From contig CAYFNT010000003.1 in the NCBI GenBank assembly GCA_964344565.1, positions 1-64,000 of the forward strand: a DNA stretch of 64,000 nucleotides. Reading direction: 5' to 3'. How positions within the stretch are numbered: position 1 is the stretch's first letter; every line of letters starts with the position of its first letter. A program made the translations under genes and the position numbers. Source of the stretch: JACNKJ01 sp964344565 (GTDB lineage: Bacteria > Krumholzibacteriota > Krumholzibacteriia > JACNKJ01). Of the stretch, positions 8,818 to 16,499 are shown in pieces. The notes under the pieces are model-generated. The model was given only the letters and a program-made list of their open reading frames with translations. It did no database searches and had not been told where the DNA came from.

Positions 8818-10044
8818 TTAGGCCTGTCGCGCGCCTTCGTCGTCTCCGAAGAAGAGCTTGGGCTCGCCCCCATCTGTGATGCTCTCTTCGGTGATCACGA
8901 TGCGCTGGATGCCCGTCTTGGACGGCATCTCGTACATGAGGTCGGTCATGACCTCTTCCATGATGGAACGCAGGCCCCTCGCCCCGGTGTTGCGCTCCAT
9001 GGCCTTCCTGGCCACGGCCCGAATGGCGCCCGGGTCGAACTCGAGCTTGATGTTCTCCATGTCGAAGAGCTTCCGGTACTGCTTCACCAGAGCGTTCTTC
9101 GGTTTCACCAGGATCTCCACCAGGGCCGACTCGGGCAGCCCGTGCAGGGATGCCACCACCGGCAGGCGTCCCACCAGCTCGGGAATGAGTCCGAATTTTA
9201 GCAGATCCTGGGGCTCGGTCTTCAGAAGAATGTCGTCCTGATTCTTCTGCTTCTTGCTCAGGATCTCCGCGCCGAAGCCCAGGGTCTTGTTGCCGATGCG
9301 CTGCGAGACGATGTCGTGCAGCCCGTCGAAGGCCCCGCCCACGACGAAGAGGATGTTCTTCGTGTTCACCTCGATGTACTTCTGCTGCGGATGCTTCCGT
9401 CCGCCCTGGGGCGGCACGTTGGCCACGGTGCCCTCGAGGATCTTCAGCAGGGCCTGCTGCACACCCTCGCCGGACACGTCCCGGGTGATCGACGGGTTGT
9501 CGCTCTTGCGGCTGATCTTATCGATCTCGTCGATGTAGACGATGCCCCGCTCGGCCGAGGCCACGTTGTAGTCGGCGGCCTGGAGCAGGCGTACGAGGAT
9601 GTTCTCCACGTCCTCGCCCACGTAACCCGCCTCGGTGAGCGTGGTGGCGTCGACGATGGCGAAGGGCACCTTGAGCAGATGCGCCAGGGTGCGCGCGAGC
9701 AGGGTCTTGCCCGTGCCCGTGGGCCCGAGCATGAGGATGTTGCTCTTCTCCAGCTCCACCTCGTCGGCCTCGCGCAGGTGGAAGATGCGCTTGTAGTGGT
9801 TATAGACGGCCACCGCGAGCGTGATCTTCGCGCGATCCTGTCCGATCACGTAGTGATCGAGCTTGCCCTTGATTTCCTCGGGCTTGGGGAAATCCTCCTC
9901 TTCGAAGAGCGGCGGAACCACCATCTCCTCTTCGAGGATGTCGTTGCAGAGCTTGATGCATTCATTGCAGATGTAGACGTTGGGGCCGCTGACCAGCTTG
10001 GCCACCTCGTCCTGTCCTCTGCCGCAGAATGAACACTTGATCAT
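8818..10044 (-). CDS. clpX: ClpXP protease ATPase subunit ClpX
   Basis: 408 residues. The N-terminal zinc finger has Cys4, Cys7, Cys26 and Cys29. Walker A GPTGTGKT is at 107-114, and VYIDEIDKI forms Walker B. It unfolds substrates and feeds them to ClpP, whose gene lies 18 bp upstream. All features needed for hexameric AAA+ function are visible. Confidence 0.97.
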   Translation of the reverse strand: MIKCSFCGRGQDEVAKLVSGPNVYICNECIKLCNDILEEEMVVPPLFEEEDFPKPEEIKGKLDHYVIGQDRAKITLAVAVYNHYKRIFHLREADEVELEKSNILMLGPTGTGKTLLARTLAHLLKVPFAIVDATTLTEAGYVGEDVENILVRLLQAADYNVASAERGIVYIDEIDKISRKSDNPSITRDVSGEGVQQALLKILEGTVANVPPQGGRKHPQQKYIEVNTKNILFVVGGAFDGLHDIVSQRIGNKTLGFGAEILSKKQKNQDDILLKTEPQDLLKFGLIPELVGRLPVVASLHGLPESALVEILVKPKNALVKQYRKLFDMENIKLEFDPGAIRAVARKAMERNTGARGLRSIMEEVMTDLMYEMPSKTGIQRIVITEESITDGGEPKLFFGDDEGARQA

Positions 10045-10062
10045 CGCGTGCCGCTTTCCCGG

Positions 10063-10683
10063 CTAGTCGCCGGAGCTGAGGGTCTCCGCCTTCTCCATGA
10101 CGCGATCGACGAGACCGTAATCCAGGGCCTCCTGGGGCGTCATGAAGTAGTCGCGGTCGCTGTCCTTGGCGATCTTCTTGACCGTCTGGCCGGTCATCTC
10201 CGCGAGCAGCTGGTTGAGCTTGTCGCGGGTCTTCAAGATCTCGCGGGCATGGATCTCCATGTCGGCCGCCTGCCCCTGGGCGCCGCCGCTGGGCTGATGG
10301 ATCATGATGCGGGCGTTGGGCAGCGCGTAGCGCTTGCCCTTGGCGCCCGAAGCGAGCAGGAAGGCTCCCATGCTCGCGGCCATGCCCATGCAGATGGTAG
10401 CCACGTCGCTCTTGATGTACTGCATGGTGTCGTACATGGCCAAGCCAGCCGACACGCTGCCCCCGGGCGAGTTCAGATAGAGGAAGATGTCCCGATCCGG
10501 ATCTTCGGCGTCCAGGAACAGCAACTGGGCGATGGTCAGGTTCGCCACGTGGTCGTCGATGGGCGACCCGATGAAGATGATGCGATCCTTGAGCAGGCGG
10601 CTGTAAATGTCGTAGGCGCGCTCGCCGCGACCCGACTGCTCGATGACCATGGGTACCGGCATGTAGCTCTTGATTTCACTCAT
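10063..10683 (-). CDS. clpP: ClpP protease proteolytic subunit
   Basis: 206 residues. The catalytic triad is Ser104 (GMAASMGA), His129 (MIHQPSGG) and Asp178 (DRDYF). Nothing beyond a short N-terminal propeptide is present. It assembles as a tetradecamer degrading substrates delivered by ClpX. It lies between trigger factor (27 bp upstream) and clpX, the classic tig-clpP-clpX-lon order. Confidence 0.98.
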   Translation of the reverse strand: MSEIKSYMPVPMVIEQSGRGERAYDIYSRLLKDRIIFIGSPIDDHVANLTIAQLLFLDAEDPDRDIFLYLNSPGGSVSAGLAMYDTMQYIKSDVATICMGMAASMGAFLLASGAKGKRYALPNARIMIHQPSGGAQGQAADMEIHAREILKTRDKLNQLLAEMTGQTVKKIAKDSDRDYFMTPQEALDYGLVDRVMEKAETLSSGD

Positions 10684-10710
10684 GCAATTCCATCCTTGGA
10701 AAGTCTTTCC

Positions 10711-12057
10711 CTATCCCGCCTGCTGGGGAGGAGCCTCGGGAATGGCCTCTTCCTTAATTTTTGCGTTTTCCTTGAGGAAATCCAGAACTTTACGGTGGAG
10801 AAGGTCTTCCCGGACACGTCCTTCGGCCTGATGCTTGGCGAAAGACTCGCGAATCTCGTCCGCTTCGACGCCCTCCTGCTCCGCGATCTTCTTCAGATGT
10901 TCCTCGAAGTCCTCGTCGCTGACCGTGATTCCCTCCTGTTTCCCCAGGGAATCGAGCATGAACCAGCGTTTGATTGCAAATTCCGCGCCCGGTCGGAAGT
11001 TCTTGCGGGCGTTCTCTTTATCTTCGTCGCTCACTTCGCCGCCGGCCCGTTCGACCTGTTCCTCGAGCATGGCCTCGACGTAGCGGCCGATCATGGAGGG
11101 CGGCACCTCGAACTCGTTCTTGGCCATGGCCGACTGGATCAGGGCCGCGTCCAGGCGTTCGCGATTGCGGCCGTCCACTTCCAGTTGGATATTCGAGTCG
11201 ATGCGCTCGCGCAGGGCGGCTACGCTGTCGAAGTCTCCGAGTTCCTTCGCGAGTTCGTCGTTCATCTCCGGCAGGATCTTCTCCTCGACCTTCTTGAGCT
11301 TCGCGTTGAAGCCGCGGGTGCTGCCCGCCAGCTCCTTCTGCTCGTATTCCTCGGGATAGCTCACCGAGAAGGTGCGCTCGTCCCCCACGCTCATGCCGCG
11401 CATGCCGTCGTTGAACTCGGCGAGGATGTTCGGGCTGCCCAGCTCGAAGCTGTGATCCTCCACCTGGGTGCCCACGATGGGCAGGCCTCCCTCGTCCACC
11501 TGATGGAAGTCGGCGGTGACGCGGTCGCCGTCCGCGGCGGGGCGCTCCACGTCCTCGTACTCGGCGCGTCCCTCGCGGATGCCCAGGATGGTCTGGTCGG
11601 TGGCGTCCGCCGGCGCTTCCTCGCGGTACCAGGTCACCTTCATGCCCTTGGTGCCCTCGATCTTCACCTCGGGGCGCACTTCCACGGTGGCTTTGAAGGT
11701 GAAGGGCTTGTCGGCGCCGAAGTCGATCTCGGAGTACTCCGGATCGTTGATGGGCATGAAGTCGATCTCGTGGGTGGCCTGATGCCAGGCCCGCGGGATC
11801 AGGTACTCGAGGGTGTCCATGTCGATCTGGGGACCGTACTGGGCCTCGACCTTGTCGGCCGGCGCCTTGCCCTTGCGGAAACCGTCGAGGGTCACGCCCT
11901 TGCGCAGTTCCTTGGCCGCGTTCACCCGGGCCTCGTTCCACTTGGAGGCGGGCACCGATACCGATACCACGCGCTGCCAGGGCTTGGTTTCCTCGACTTT
12001 GACCTCGCCGAGTTCGACGAGAGGCGCGTGGGTGTGTTCCTGCGTGTGCTCGGTCAT
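10711..12057 (-). CDS. tig: Trigger factor (ribosome-associated chaperone/PPIase)
   Basis: 448 residues from the ATG encoding MTEHTQEH. The N-terminal ribosome-binding domain carries the docking motif, here GFRKGKAP. A FKBP-like PPIase domain and a helical C-terminal chaperone domain follow. The frame extends 18 codons further upstream, but that part is translation of a heptamer repeat (DWRLET), so the internal ATG is preferred. It starts the proteostasis gene run. Confidence 0.93.
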   Translation of the reverse strand: MTEHTQEHTHAPLVELGEVKVEETKPWQRVVSVSVPASKWNEARVNAAKELRKGVTLDGFRKGKAPADKVEAQYGPQIDMDTLEYLIPRAWHQATHEIDFMPINDPEYSEIDFGADKPFTFKATVEVRPEVKIEGTKGMKVTWYREEAPADATDQTILGIREGRAEYEDVERPAADGDRVTADFHQVDEGGLPIVGTQVEDHSFELGSPNILAEFNDGMRGMSVGDERTFSVSYPEEYEQKELAGSTRGFNAKLKKVEEKILPEMNDELAKELGDFDSVAALRERIDSNIQLEVDGRNRERLDAALIQSAMAKNEFEVPPSMIGRYVEAMLEEQVERAGGEVSDEDKENARKNFRPGAEFAIKRWFMLDSLGKQEGITVSDEDFEEHLKKIAEQEGVEADEIRESFAKHQAEGRVREDLLHRKVLDFLKENAKIKEEAIPEAPPQQAG

Positions 12058-12070
12058 GGATTTCCTTTGG

Positions 12071-12148
12071 GTCTCCAGTCTCCAGTCCCCAGTCTCCAGA
12101 ATTCGCCGCATTCCGACGGCGACTGGTGACTCGTGACTGGCGACTCTT
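12071..12148. repeat. Short heptamer-repeat array A (GTCTCCA / GACTGGT types)
   Basis: Four tandem heptamers (GTCTCCA, one GTCCCCA) at 12071-12098 and four opposite-strand-type heptamers (GACTGGT, GACTCGT, GACTGGC, GACTCTT) at 12121-12148, 22 bp apart, between tig and tRNA-Leu. Same family as arrays D and E at 57 kb. Confidence 0.7.
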
Positions 12149-12151
12149 CGG

Positions 12152-12233
12152 TGCGAGAGGGGGGACTCGAACCCCCACGAGTTGCCTCACGGGATCCTAA
12201 ATCCCGCGTGTCTACCAATTCCACCACTCTCGC
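12152..12233 (-). tRNA. tRNA-Leu(UAG)
   Basis: 82 nt on the minus strand, with a long class II variable arm. The acceptor stem GCGAGAG pairs with CTCTCGC, the discriminator is A, and the anticodon stem-loop is CGGGA-TTTAGGA-TCCCG, giving anticodon UAG. The T arm GGGGGTTCGAGTCCCCC is intact. CCA is not encoded. Confidence 0.96.
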
Positions 12234-12331
12234 GGATGGATCACGCGGCGATCGACCGCGGCCGCCCGCGGGCATCAAGTTACGTCGCCCGGGCCAGTGC
12301 ATCAACCCTTTATCAACAAAGAAGATGCGGC

Positions 12332-13114
12332 TTACTTTCCCCTGAAGTCCGCTTTGCGTTTCTCCAGGAAGGCGCTCATCCCCTCCTTCTGGTCGGCCGT
12401 GCCGCAGAGAGCGCCGAAGAGACGGGCCTCCACCTCGAGACCTCCGCCCAGAGGATGCTGCAGGCCCTCCTTCACGGCCTCCTTGCCCGCCTTCAGGGCC
12501 AGGGGACCGTTGGCGAGGATCATCTCAGCCAGCTCGCGCACCGTGGACTCCAGCTCCTCGGCCGGCACCACGCGATTCACGAGCCCCATGGCCAGGGCCT
12601 CGCCGCTCTTCACCATGCGGCCGCTGAGGACCATTTCCAGGGCGAAGCCGGGGCCGACCAGGCGCGGCAGGCGCTGGGTGCCGCCGTAGCCGGGAATCAC
12701 GCCCAGCTTCACCTCGGGCAGGCCGAGCACCGCGTTGTCCGCGGCGATGCGCATGTCGCAGGCCAGGGCCAGCTCGCAGCCGCCGCCCAGGGCGAAGCCG
12801 TTCACGGCGGCGATCACGGGGATGGGCAGATTGTCGATACGGTCGAAGAGCCCCTGTCCCCGACGGGCGGCCTCCAGACCGCTGTCCCCTTCGAGAACGT
12901 GCAGTTCGCCGATGTCGGCCCCGGCCACGAAGCTCTTGGGACCGTCGCCGGTGATGACCAGCAGGCCGATTTCGGGGTCGCCGGCCAGCTCGTCGAGGGC
13001 GGCGTCCATCTCGTCGAGGGTCTGGAAGTTCAGGGCGTTGAGGGCCTTGGGGCGTGTGACCGTGAGCCAGGCCAGGGGGCCGTCCTTCTTGAGCACGATG
13101 TTCTCGTAGGGCAT
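12332..13114 (-). CDS. Enoyl-CoA hydratase (crotonase)
   Basis: 260 residues from the ATG encoding MPYENIVL, which has AAAGGA six bases upstream; a longer in-frame start is possible but less likely. The oxyanion-hole and catalytic segments are canonical: AGADIGEL, then GGGCELALACDMRIA with the first catalytic Glu, and LPEVKLGVIPGYGG with the second. It hydrates 2-enoyl-CoA to 3-hydroxyacyl-CoA. With the 3-hydroxyacyl-CoA dehydrogenase at 27.2 kb it would supply two steps of beta-oxidation or butyryl-CoA metabolism. Tail RKADFRGK is typical. Confidence 0.92.
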   Translation of the reverse strand: MPYENIVLKKDGPLAWLTVTRPKALNALNFQTLDEMDAALDELAGDPEIGLLVITGDGPKSFVAGADIGELHVLEGDSGLEAARRGQGLFDRIDNLPIPVIAAVNGFALGGGCELALACDMRIAADNAVLGLPEVKLGVIPGYGGTQRLPRLVGPGFALEMVLSGRMVKSGEALAMGLVNRVVPAEELESTVRELAEMILANGPLALKAGKEAVKEGLQHPLGGGLEVEARLFGALCGTADQKEGMSAFLEKRKADFRGK

Positions 13115-13190
13115 GGGAATCCTTTCGCGAAATCCTCGGGCAAGCAGGCGGGTGGAATTTCCCACAGGTGGAGAGGCAAGTCAACGTGAT

Positions 13191-13275
13191 GAACTGTGAA
13201 CTGTGAACTGAGAACTGAGAACTGTGAACCAAGCACTCCGGGTTCTCGGTTCTCAGTTCTCAGTTCTCAGTTCAA
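13191..13275. repeat. Inverted heptamer array B (GAACTGT/A and AGTTCTC)
   Basis: About five tandem GAACTGW heptamers at 13191-13230 are followed, after about 10 bp, by five heptamers of the complementary type (AGTTCTC) at 13241-13275. Transcripts of either strand could fold into a long hairpin. The array contains the stop codon of the PepSY gene (13267-13269). Confidence 0.8.
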
Positions 13276-13824
13276 GTTCACCCAAATGGCATAGATCACC
13301 GGAAGCGCGATTCCCAGGCCCATGAGCAGGCCCCCGCGTCCCGACAGGCCCTTGCTGCCCCGGGTCAGGAAGATGCCCGTGATGGCCAGAACGGCGAGGA
13401 TGACCGCATAGGAGTCGGCCACCCAGGTCCAGAAGCCCTTGCCGGTGTTCAGGTGCATGAAGTTCAGGTCGAAGAGCACCGCCCGGCGCTTGACGCTCTC
13501 GGTCTGCACCTCGCCGGTGACGAGGTTCACCGTGTGGGTGACGCCTTCCTGGAAGACCTGTAGATGCTCGTCGGAGGCGCGCCAGGTGTTCTTCACCGGC
13601 TCTTCCAGTTCGAGGCGTTCCAGGACCACGGGAATGACATCCACCGTCAGGCCCCTGCCCGCGGGCTCCATGTGGCTCACCTCGAAACCGCGCTGGTAGT
13701 TGGCGTCCCAGTGATGGGCATGGTTCACGGCGAGGCCGCTGATCGCGTAGACCAGCGTGAGCCCCACCGTGAAGAATCCCAGTTCGCGATGCAGCCAGCG
13801 ACAGACGCGCCGGAACTTCGACAT
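13267..13824 (-). CDS. PepSY-associated TM family protein
   Basis: 185 residues. One membrane segment lies near the N-terminus (about 14-34, ELGFFTVGLTLVYAISGLAV), a periplasmic region of about 100 residues follows, and two more hydrophobic segments end the protein (about 138-155 and 164-183). The RWLHRELGF start and the HLNTGKGFWTWVADSYA segment are typical of small PepSY_TM proteins, often near iron, copper or redox genes. It starts 3 bp after the DUF4920 gene stop, so the two form a pair. Biochemical role unknown. Confidence 0.7.
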   Translation of the reverse strand: MSKFRRVCRWLHRELGFFTVGLTLVYAISGLAVNHAHHWDANYQRGFEVSHMEPAGRGLTVDVIPVVLERLELEEPVKNTWRASDEHLQVFQEGVTHTVNLVTGEVQTESVKRRAVLFDLNFMHLNTGKGFWTWVADSYAVILAVLAITGIFLTRGSKGLSGRGGLLMGLGIALPVIYAIWVNLN

Positions 13825-13827
13825 GCT

Positions 13828-14328
13828 CTAGCTCTTCTCGAGGGTGCCCTTGGGCTTGTCCAGAACCACCGCGCCGGTGCCGGTGATCTGATAGAGGGTC
13901 ATGCACTCGGTCACGGTCTCGGGATCGAAATCCTCGCCCGACTCGTGGGCGCGGTGCTCGCAGACCTTCTTGGTGGTGTCCAGATCGAGCTTGTTGGCGG
14001 TCCAGACGCCTTCGGCGGCCAGGGTCGAGCCGAGAAGATCCGGTGGAAAGACGATCTCGCCGTCCTTCACCTTCACGCGAACGGTGTCGCCTTCCTTGTC
14101 CGAGGCGATCTCCACCCAGCAACCGCGATGGGAGCAGACGCCCACGGCGATGCCTTCCACGCGAATGGTCTCGCCCACGTACTTGTCCGGATGCTCGAGC
14201 AGTTCGCTCACCTTGACGAGGTTCTCGCTGCTCACGCCCGCACCGAAGGTCTGGCTCTCGGCCAGGGCGCCGGCGGCGGCGAAAGTGAGGAAGGCGGCGG
14301 CAAGGAATAGCTTCAAGGTATTGCGCAT
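13828..14328 (-). CDS. Secreted DUF4920 family protein
   Basis: 166 residues from the ATG encoding MRNTLKLF, preceded by GGAGGA at good spacing; the 23 codons upstream in frame lack support. Signal peptide (about 1-21, ending AAAGALAES). The body has the DUF4920 pattern: VGETIRVEGIAVGVC, then SHRGCWVEIAS, and Cys residues later in KVCEHRAH and TECMTLY. The fold resembles OB-type domains. The clustered Cys/His suggest metal or thiol chemistry, but no activity is known. It lies 95 bp downstream of the Sec-protein genes on the same strand. Confidence 0.72.
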   Translation of the reverse strand: MRNTLKLFLAAAFLTFAAAGALAESQTFGAGVSSENLVKVSELLEHPDKYVGETIRVEGIAVGVCSHRGCWVEIASDKEGDTVRVKVKDGEIVFPPDLLGSTLAAEGVWTANKLDLDTTKKVCEHRAHESGEDFDPETVTECMTLYQITGTGAVVLDKPKGTLEKS

Positions 14329-14423
14329 GTTGTCCTCCGGGGATAATCCTAATTGGGTCGCTGTAAATTCTATCAACTTACGCCGGATTTCAAGCAAGGA
14401 TTATCTGAATCGCGCAATCTCAG

Positions 14424-16316
14424 CTATTTCAACAAGATGAGCTTGGCGAATCGCACCTCTCCGGTCCCGCTGAGGCGGGCCAGGTAGAGTCCGCTGCCGA
14501 GGCGATGGCCCGCCTCGTCCCGGCCGTCCCAGACGAAGCCGTGCTCCCCCGCTTCGAGACGTCCCCGATGAAGCTGGCGCAGGCGCCTGCCCTTCGTATC
14601 GTGGATGTCCAGGGTCGCGGACCCGGGCTCCTCCAGAACGAATCGAATCTCGGTCGCCGGGTTGAAGGGATTGGGCCAGGCCGACAAGCTTCGCCGCGTC
14701 GTCGGCGTTTCGAGGCCGGTGGGCGCATCGAGGAAGAAGTCCATGACGCCCCTCGCCCAGTCGCTCTTCGTCGAAGGCGCGGGGCCGTCCACCAGTCCCG
14801 CGAATTCGAAGCAGGTGCCCACCGTGCGATAGGCTCCGGCGTCGTAGGCCACGGCGTCGGCGTGAATGGGGAAACCGTTCTTGAGGATCTGCACCGAACT
14901 CGAGGTGGGAAAGAGCGGATCCATGAAGTTGTTCTCGCCGACGTAGTCGAAGTTCATGCCCTCGGTGAACTCGCCGGCCACGCCCCCCACCGGGCCGATG
15001 CTCCCTCCGCCGTCATGGGGCGAATGGATGGAGAAGACGTTGCGCATCTCGTGTCCGCCGATGGTCGGATCGTAGTACCAGGCGTTGCCGCCTTCGAGAT
15101 AGCAGCGCCCGCCGCTGTCCAGATATTCCAGAATACTCAGGGCGTCCAGGGAGCTGTCGCCGATGATGCGATTGTTGGGATAGACCCCCAGCGAGATCCA
15201 CAGGGTCATGAAGCGATCGAGGCCCGCGGCGGCGGGCAGTGTCGCGCTGAGGTAGCCGGAGTAGCCCGCGTCCAGAAGGGTCTGCGTCATGGTCGGGCCG
15301 CTGGACTGGTCGGGGGTGGGATCCCAGACCAGGAAGTGCTTCCGCCCGAGGGACAGGGTGAATCGGCTCTCCTGAACGCCCGCATCGCTGCTCAGGGTCA
15401 GGATCATCTCGGCGGGGTGTCCGAAGGGCGCGCCGGGCAGGGCTTCCACCAGGAAGGGTTCGCCGGAGTTGATGAAGGACTCGCCGGTGTCCAGCTCGCC
15501 GAAGCTCGCTTCGGGCTGGGCCACCTGGGCCCAGGGATCTAGGGTGCTCAGGGTACCGGTGATGCCGCCGGCCTGCTCGCCGAAGTTGAGCAGCTCCACG
15601 CGCAGTTCGCCGGCTTCCCCGGCGTCGAGATAGCCGTTGCCGTCGCCGGCCGGATCGTCGACATCGTGGTCCACCACCTGCAGGAAGGCGTCGGTGTCGC
15701 TGAAGAGAAGCGAGACGTTGTCGGCGGAGACCTCCGCCAGCGCCGTGCCGCCTCAGCAGTTGGCCGAGAAGACGAAGATCTCCACCGCCAACCTGCGCAC
15801 TTCGGACGAGTTCACCGCCGGCACGTTGAGCAGTTCGTCGGCGATGCTGAAGCTGTAGAGGCTCCAGTCGCCGGTGTCGTCGATGAAGTGGAAGTCCTCG
15901 CCAGGATTCCATTCGCTGGCCTCGCTGAGGCTTCCGATGAGGGTGCGTCCGAGGAGACCGCCGTACTCGTCGAGATAGTTGAGCATGAGTCCGCAGGTCA
16001 CCCAGGCTCCGGCGCCGTCCACCGCGAAGCTCTTGAGCTCCGCGGAGAAGACCGTCTCGAGGGATGGCAGGAAGATTTCCTGGCGCAGCTTCGCATCGCC
16101 GTAGCCGTTGCTGCAGGCGATGCTCATCTCGTAGTCCGTATCGTGATCGAAGTCGGTGCCGCGGAGGATGTCGATCTGATAGCCGACGAGGGTCTTCTTC
16201 CAACCCTGGAAGAGCGGCTCTTCGAAATCGCCGTTGGAGGTCAGCTCGAGGCTGCTCGCGGAAACGATGAGCGGGATCGTGAGAATGGCGAGAAAGGTGA
16301 GGCCCTGCTTGTTCAT
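14424..16316 (-). CDS. Predicted secreted selenoprotein, paralog 1 (in-frame TGA at codon 188)
   Basis: Read through TGA at 15755-15753, this is one 631-codon gene; conventional calling splits it in two. The ATG at 16316 has AAGGAG upstream and begins a signal peptide (MNKQGLTFLAILTIPL). Residues ~20-205 resemble a carbohydrate-binding jelly roll (NGDFEEPLFQGW near the start, AEVSADNVSL at its last strand), with Cys187-Sec188-Gly-Gly just before that strand. Next comes a CARDB-like segment opened by GDGNGYLDAGE, then a Rossmann-like region of about 200 residues (WDPTPDQSSGP), and a PNPFNP...LILLK sorting-like end. No other stop interrupts the frame. A bacterial SECIS-like hairpin follows the TGA, and the tandem paralog has the same arrangement at the same codon. 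Function unknown. selA, selB, selC and selD are not in the window. Confidence 0.78.
15723..15755 (-). promoter_or_regulatory. UGA codon plus bacterial SECIS-like hairpin, paralog 1
   Basis: UGA is at 15755-15753. Its mRNA then forms GGCGGA (15738-15733), loop GGUC, UCCGCC (15728-15723), a perfect 6-bp stem extendable by a U-G pair. The loop starts 20 nt after the UGA; in E. coli fdhF it starts 18 nt after and is also GGUC, the SelB contact. The unpaired U of the E. coli element is absent. Confidence 0.75.
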
Positions 16317-16377
16317 CCATACTCCTTGCCCGTGGGGGGCGGCCGAGAGCCGGAATGCAGATACAGGAATCATGGCA

Positions 16378-16383
16378 ATTATA
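16378..16383 (-). promoter_or_regulatory. Candidate -10 box for selenoprotein paralog 1
   Basis: Perfect TATAAT on the minus strand, 61 bp before the ATG. Upstream TGTCAT at 16-bp spacing is a weak -35. Because a terminator separates the two paralogs, a promoter is expected here. Confidence 0.4.
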
Positions 16384-16456
16384 GCGGAATTAGACGGAAT
16401 GACACGGCATTTCGGCGTGGCGGGGCAGATAATGGCTAAACCCTTGCCGGACAAAG

Positions 16457-16482
16457 AAAAAACCGGCCGCCTGGCGACCGGC
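16457..16482 (-). terminator. Intrinsic terminator after selenoprotein paralog 2
   Basis: On the minus strand GCCGGTCGCC and GGCGGCCGGT form a GC-rich stem with a tiny loop, followed by TTTTTT. It lies just after the stop of the upstream paralog. Confidence 0.8.
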
Positions 16483-16499
16483 TTCGGAGCTGCTCTCCC

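Noticed and set aside
6250..9201. 983-codon plus-strand open frame opposite lon and clpX
   Set aside because: Antisense shadow of high-G+C genes; its translation is rich in His, Leu, Gly and Gln with no domain, and both underlying genes are certain.
13828..14397. Longer start for the DUF4920 protein
   Set aside because: The extra 23 residues precede a clear signal peptide and the internal ATG has GGAGGA; the upstream start has no ribosome binding site.
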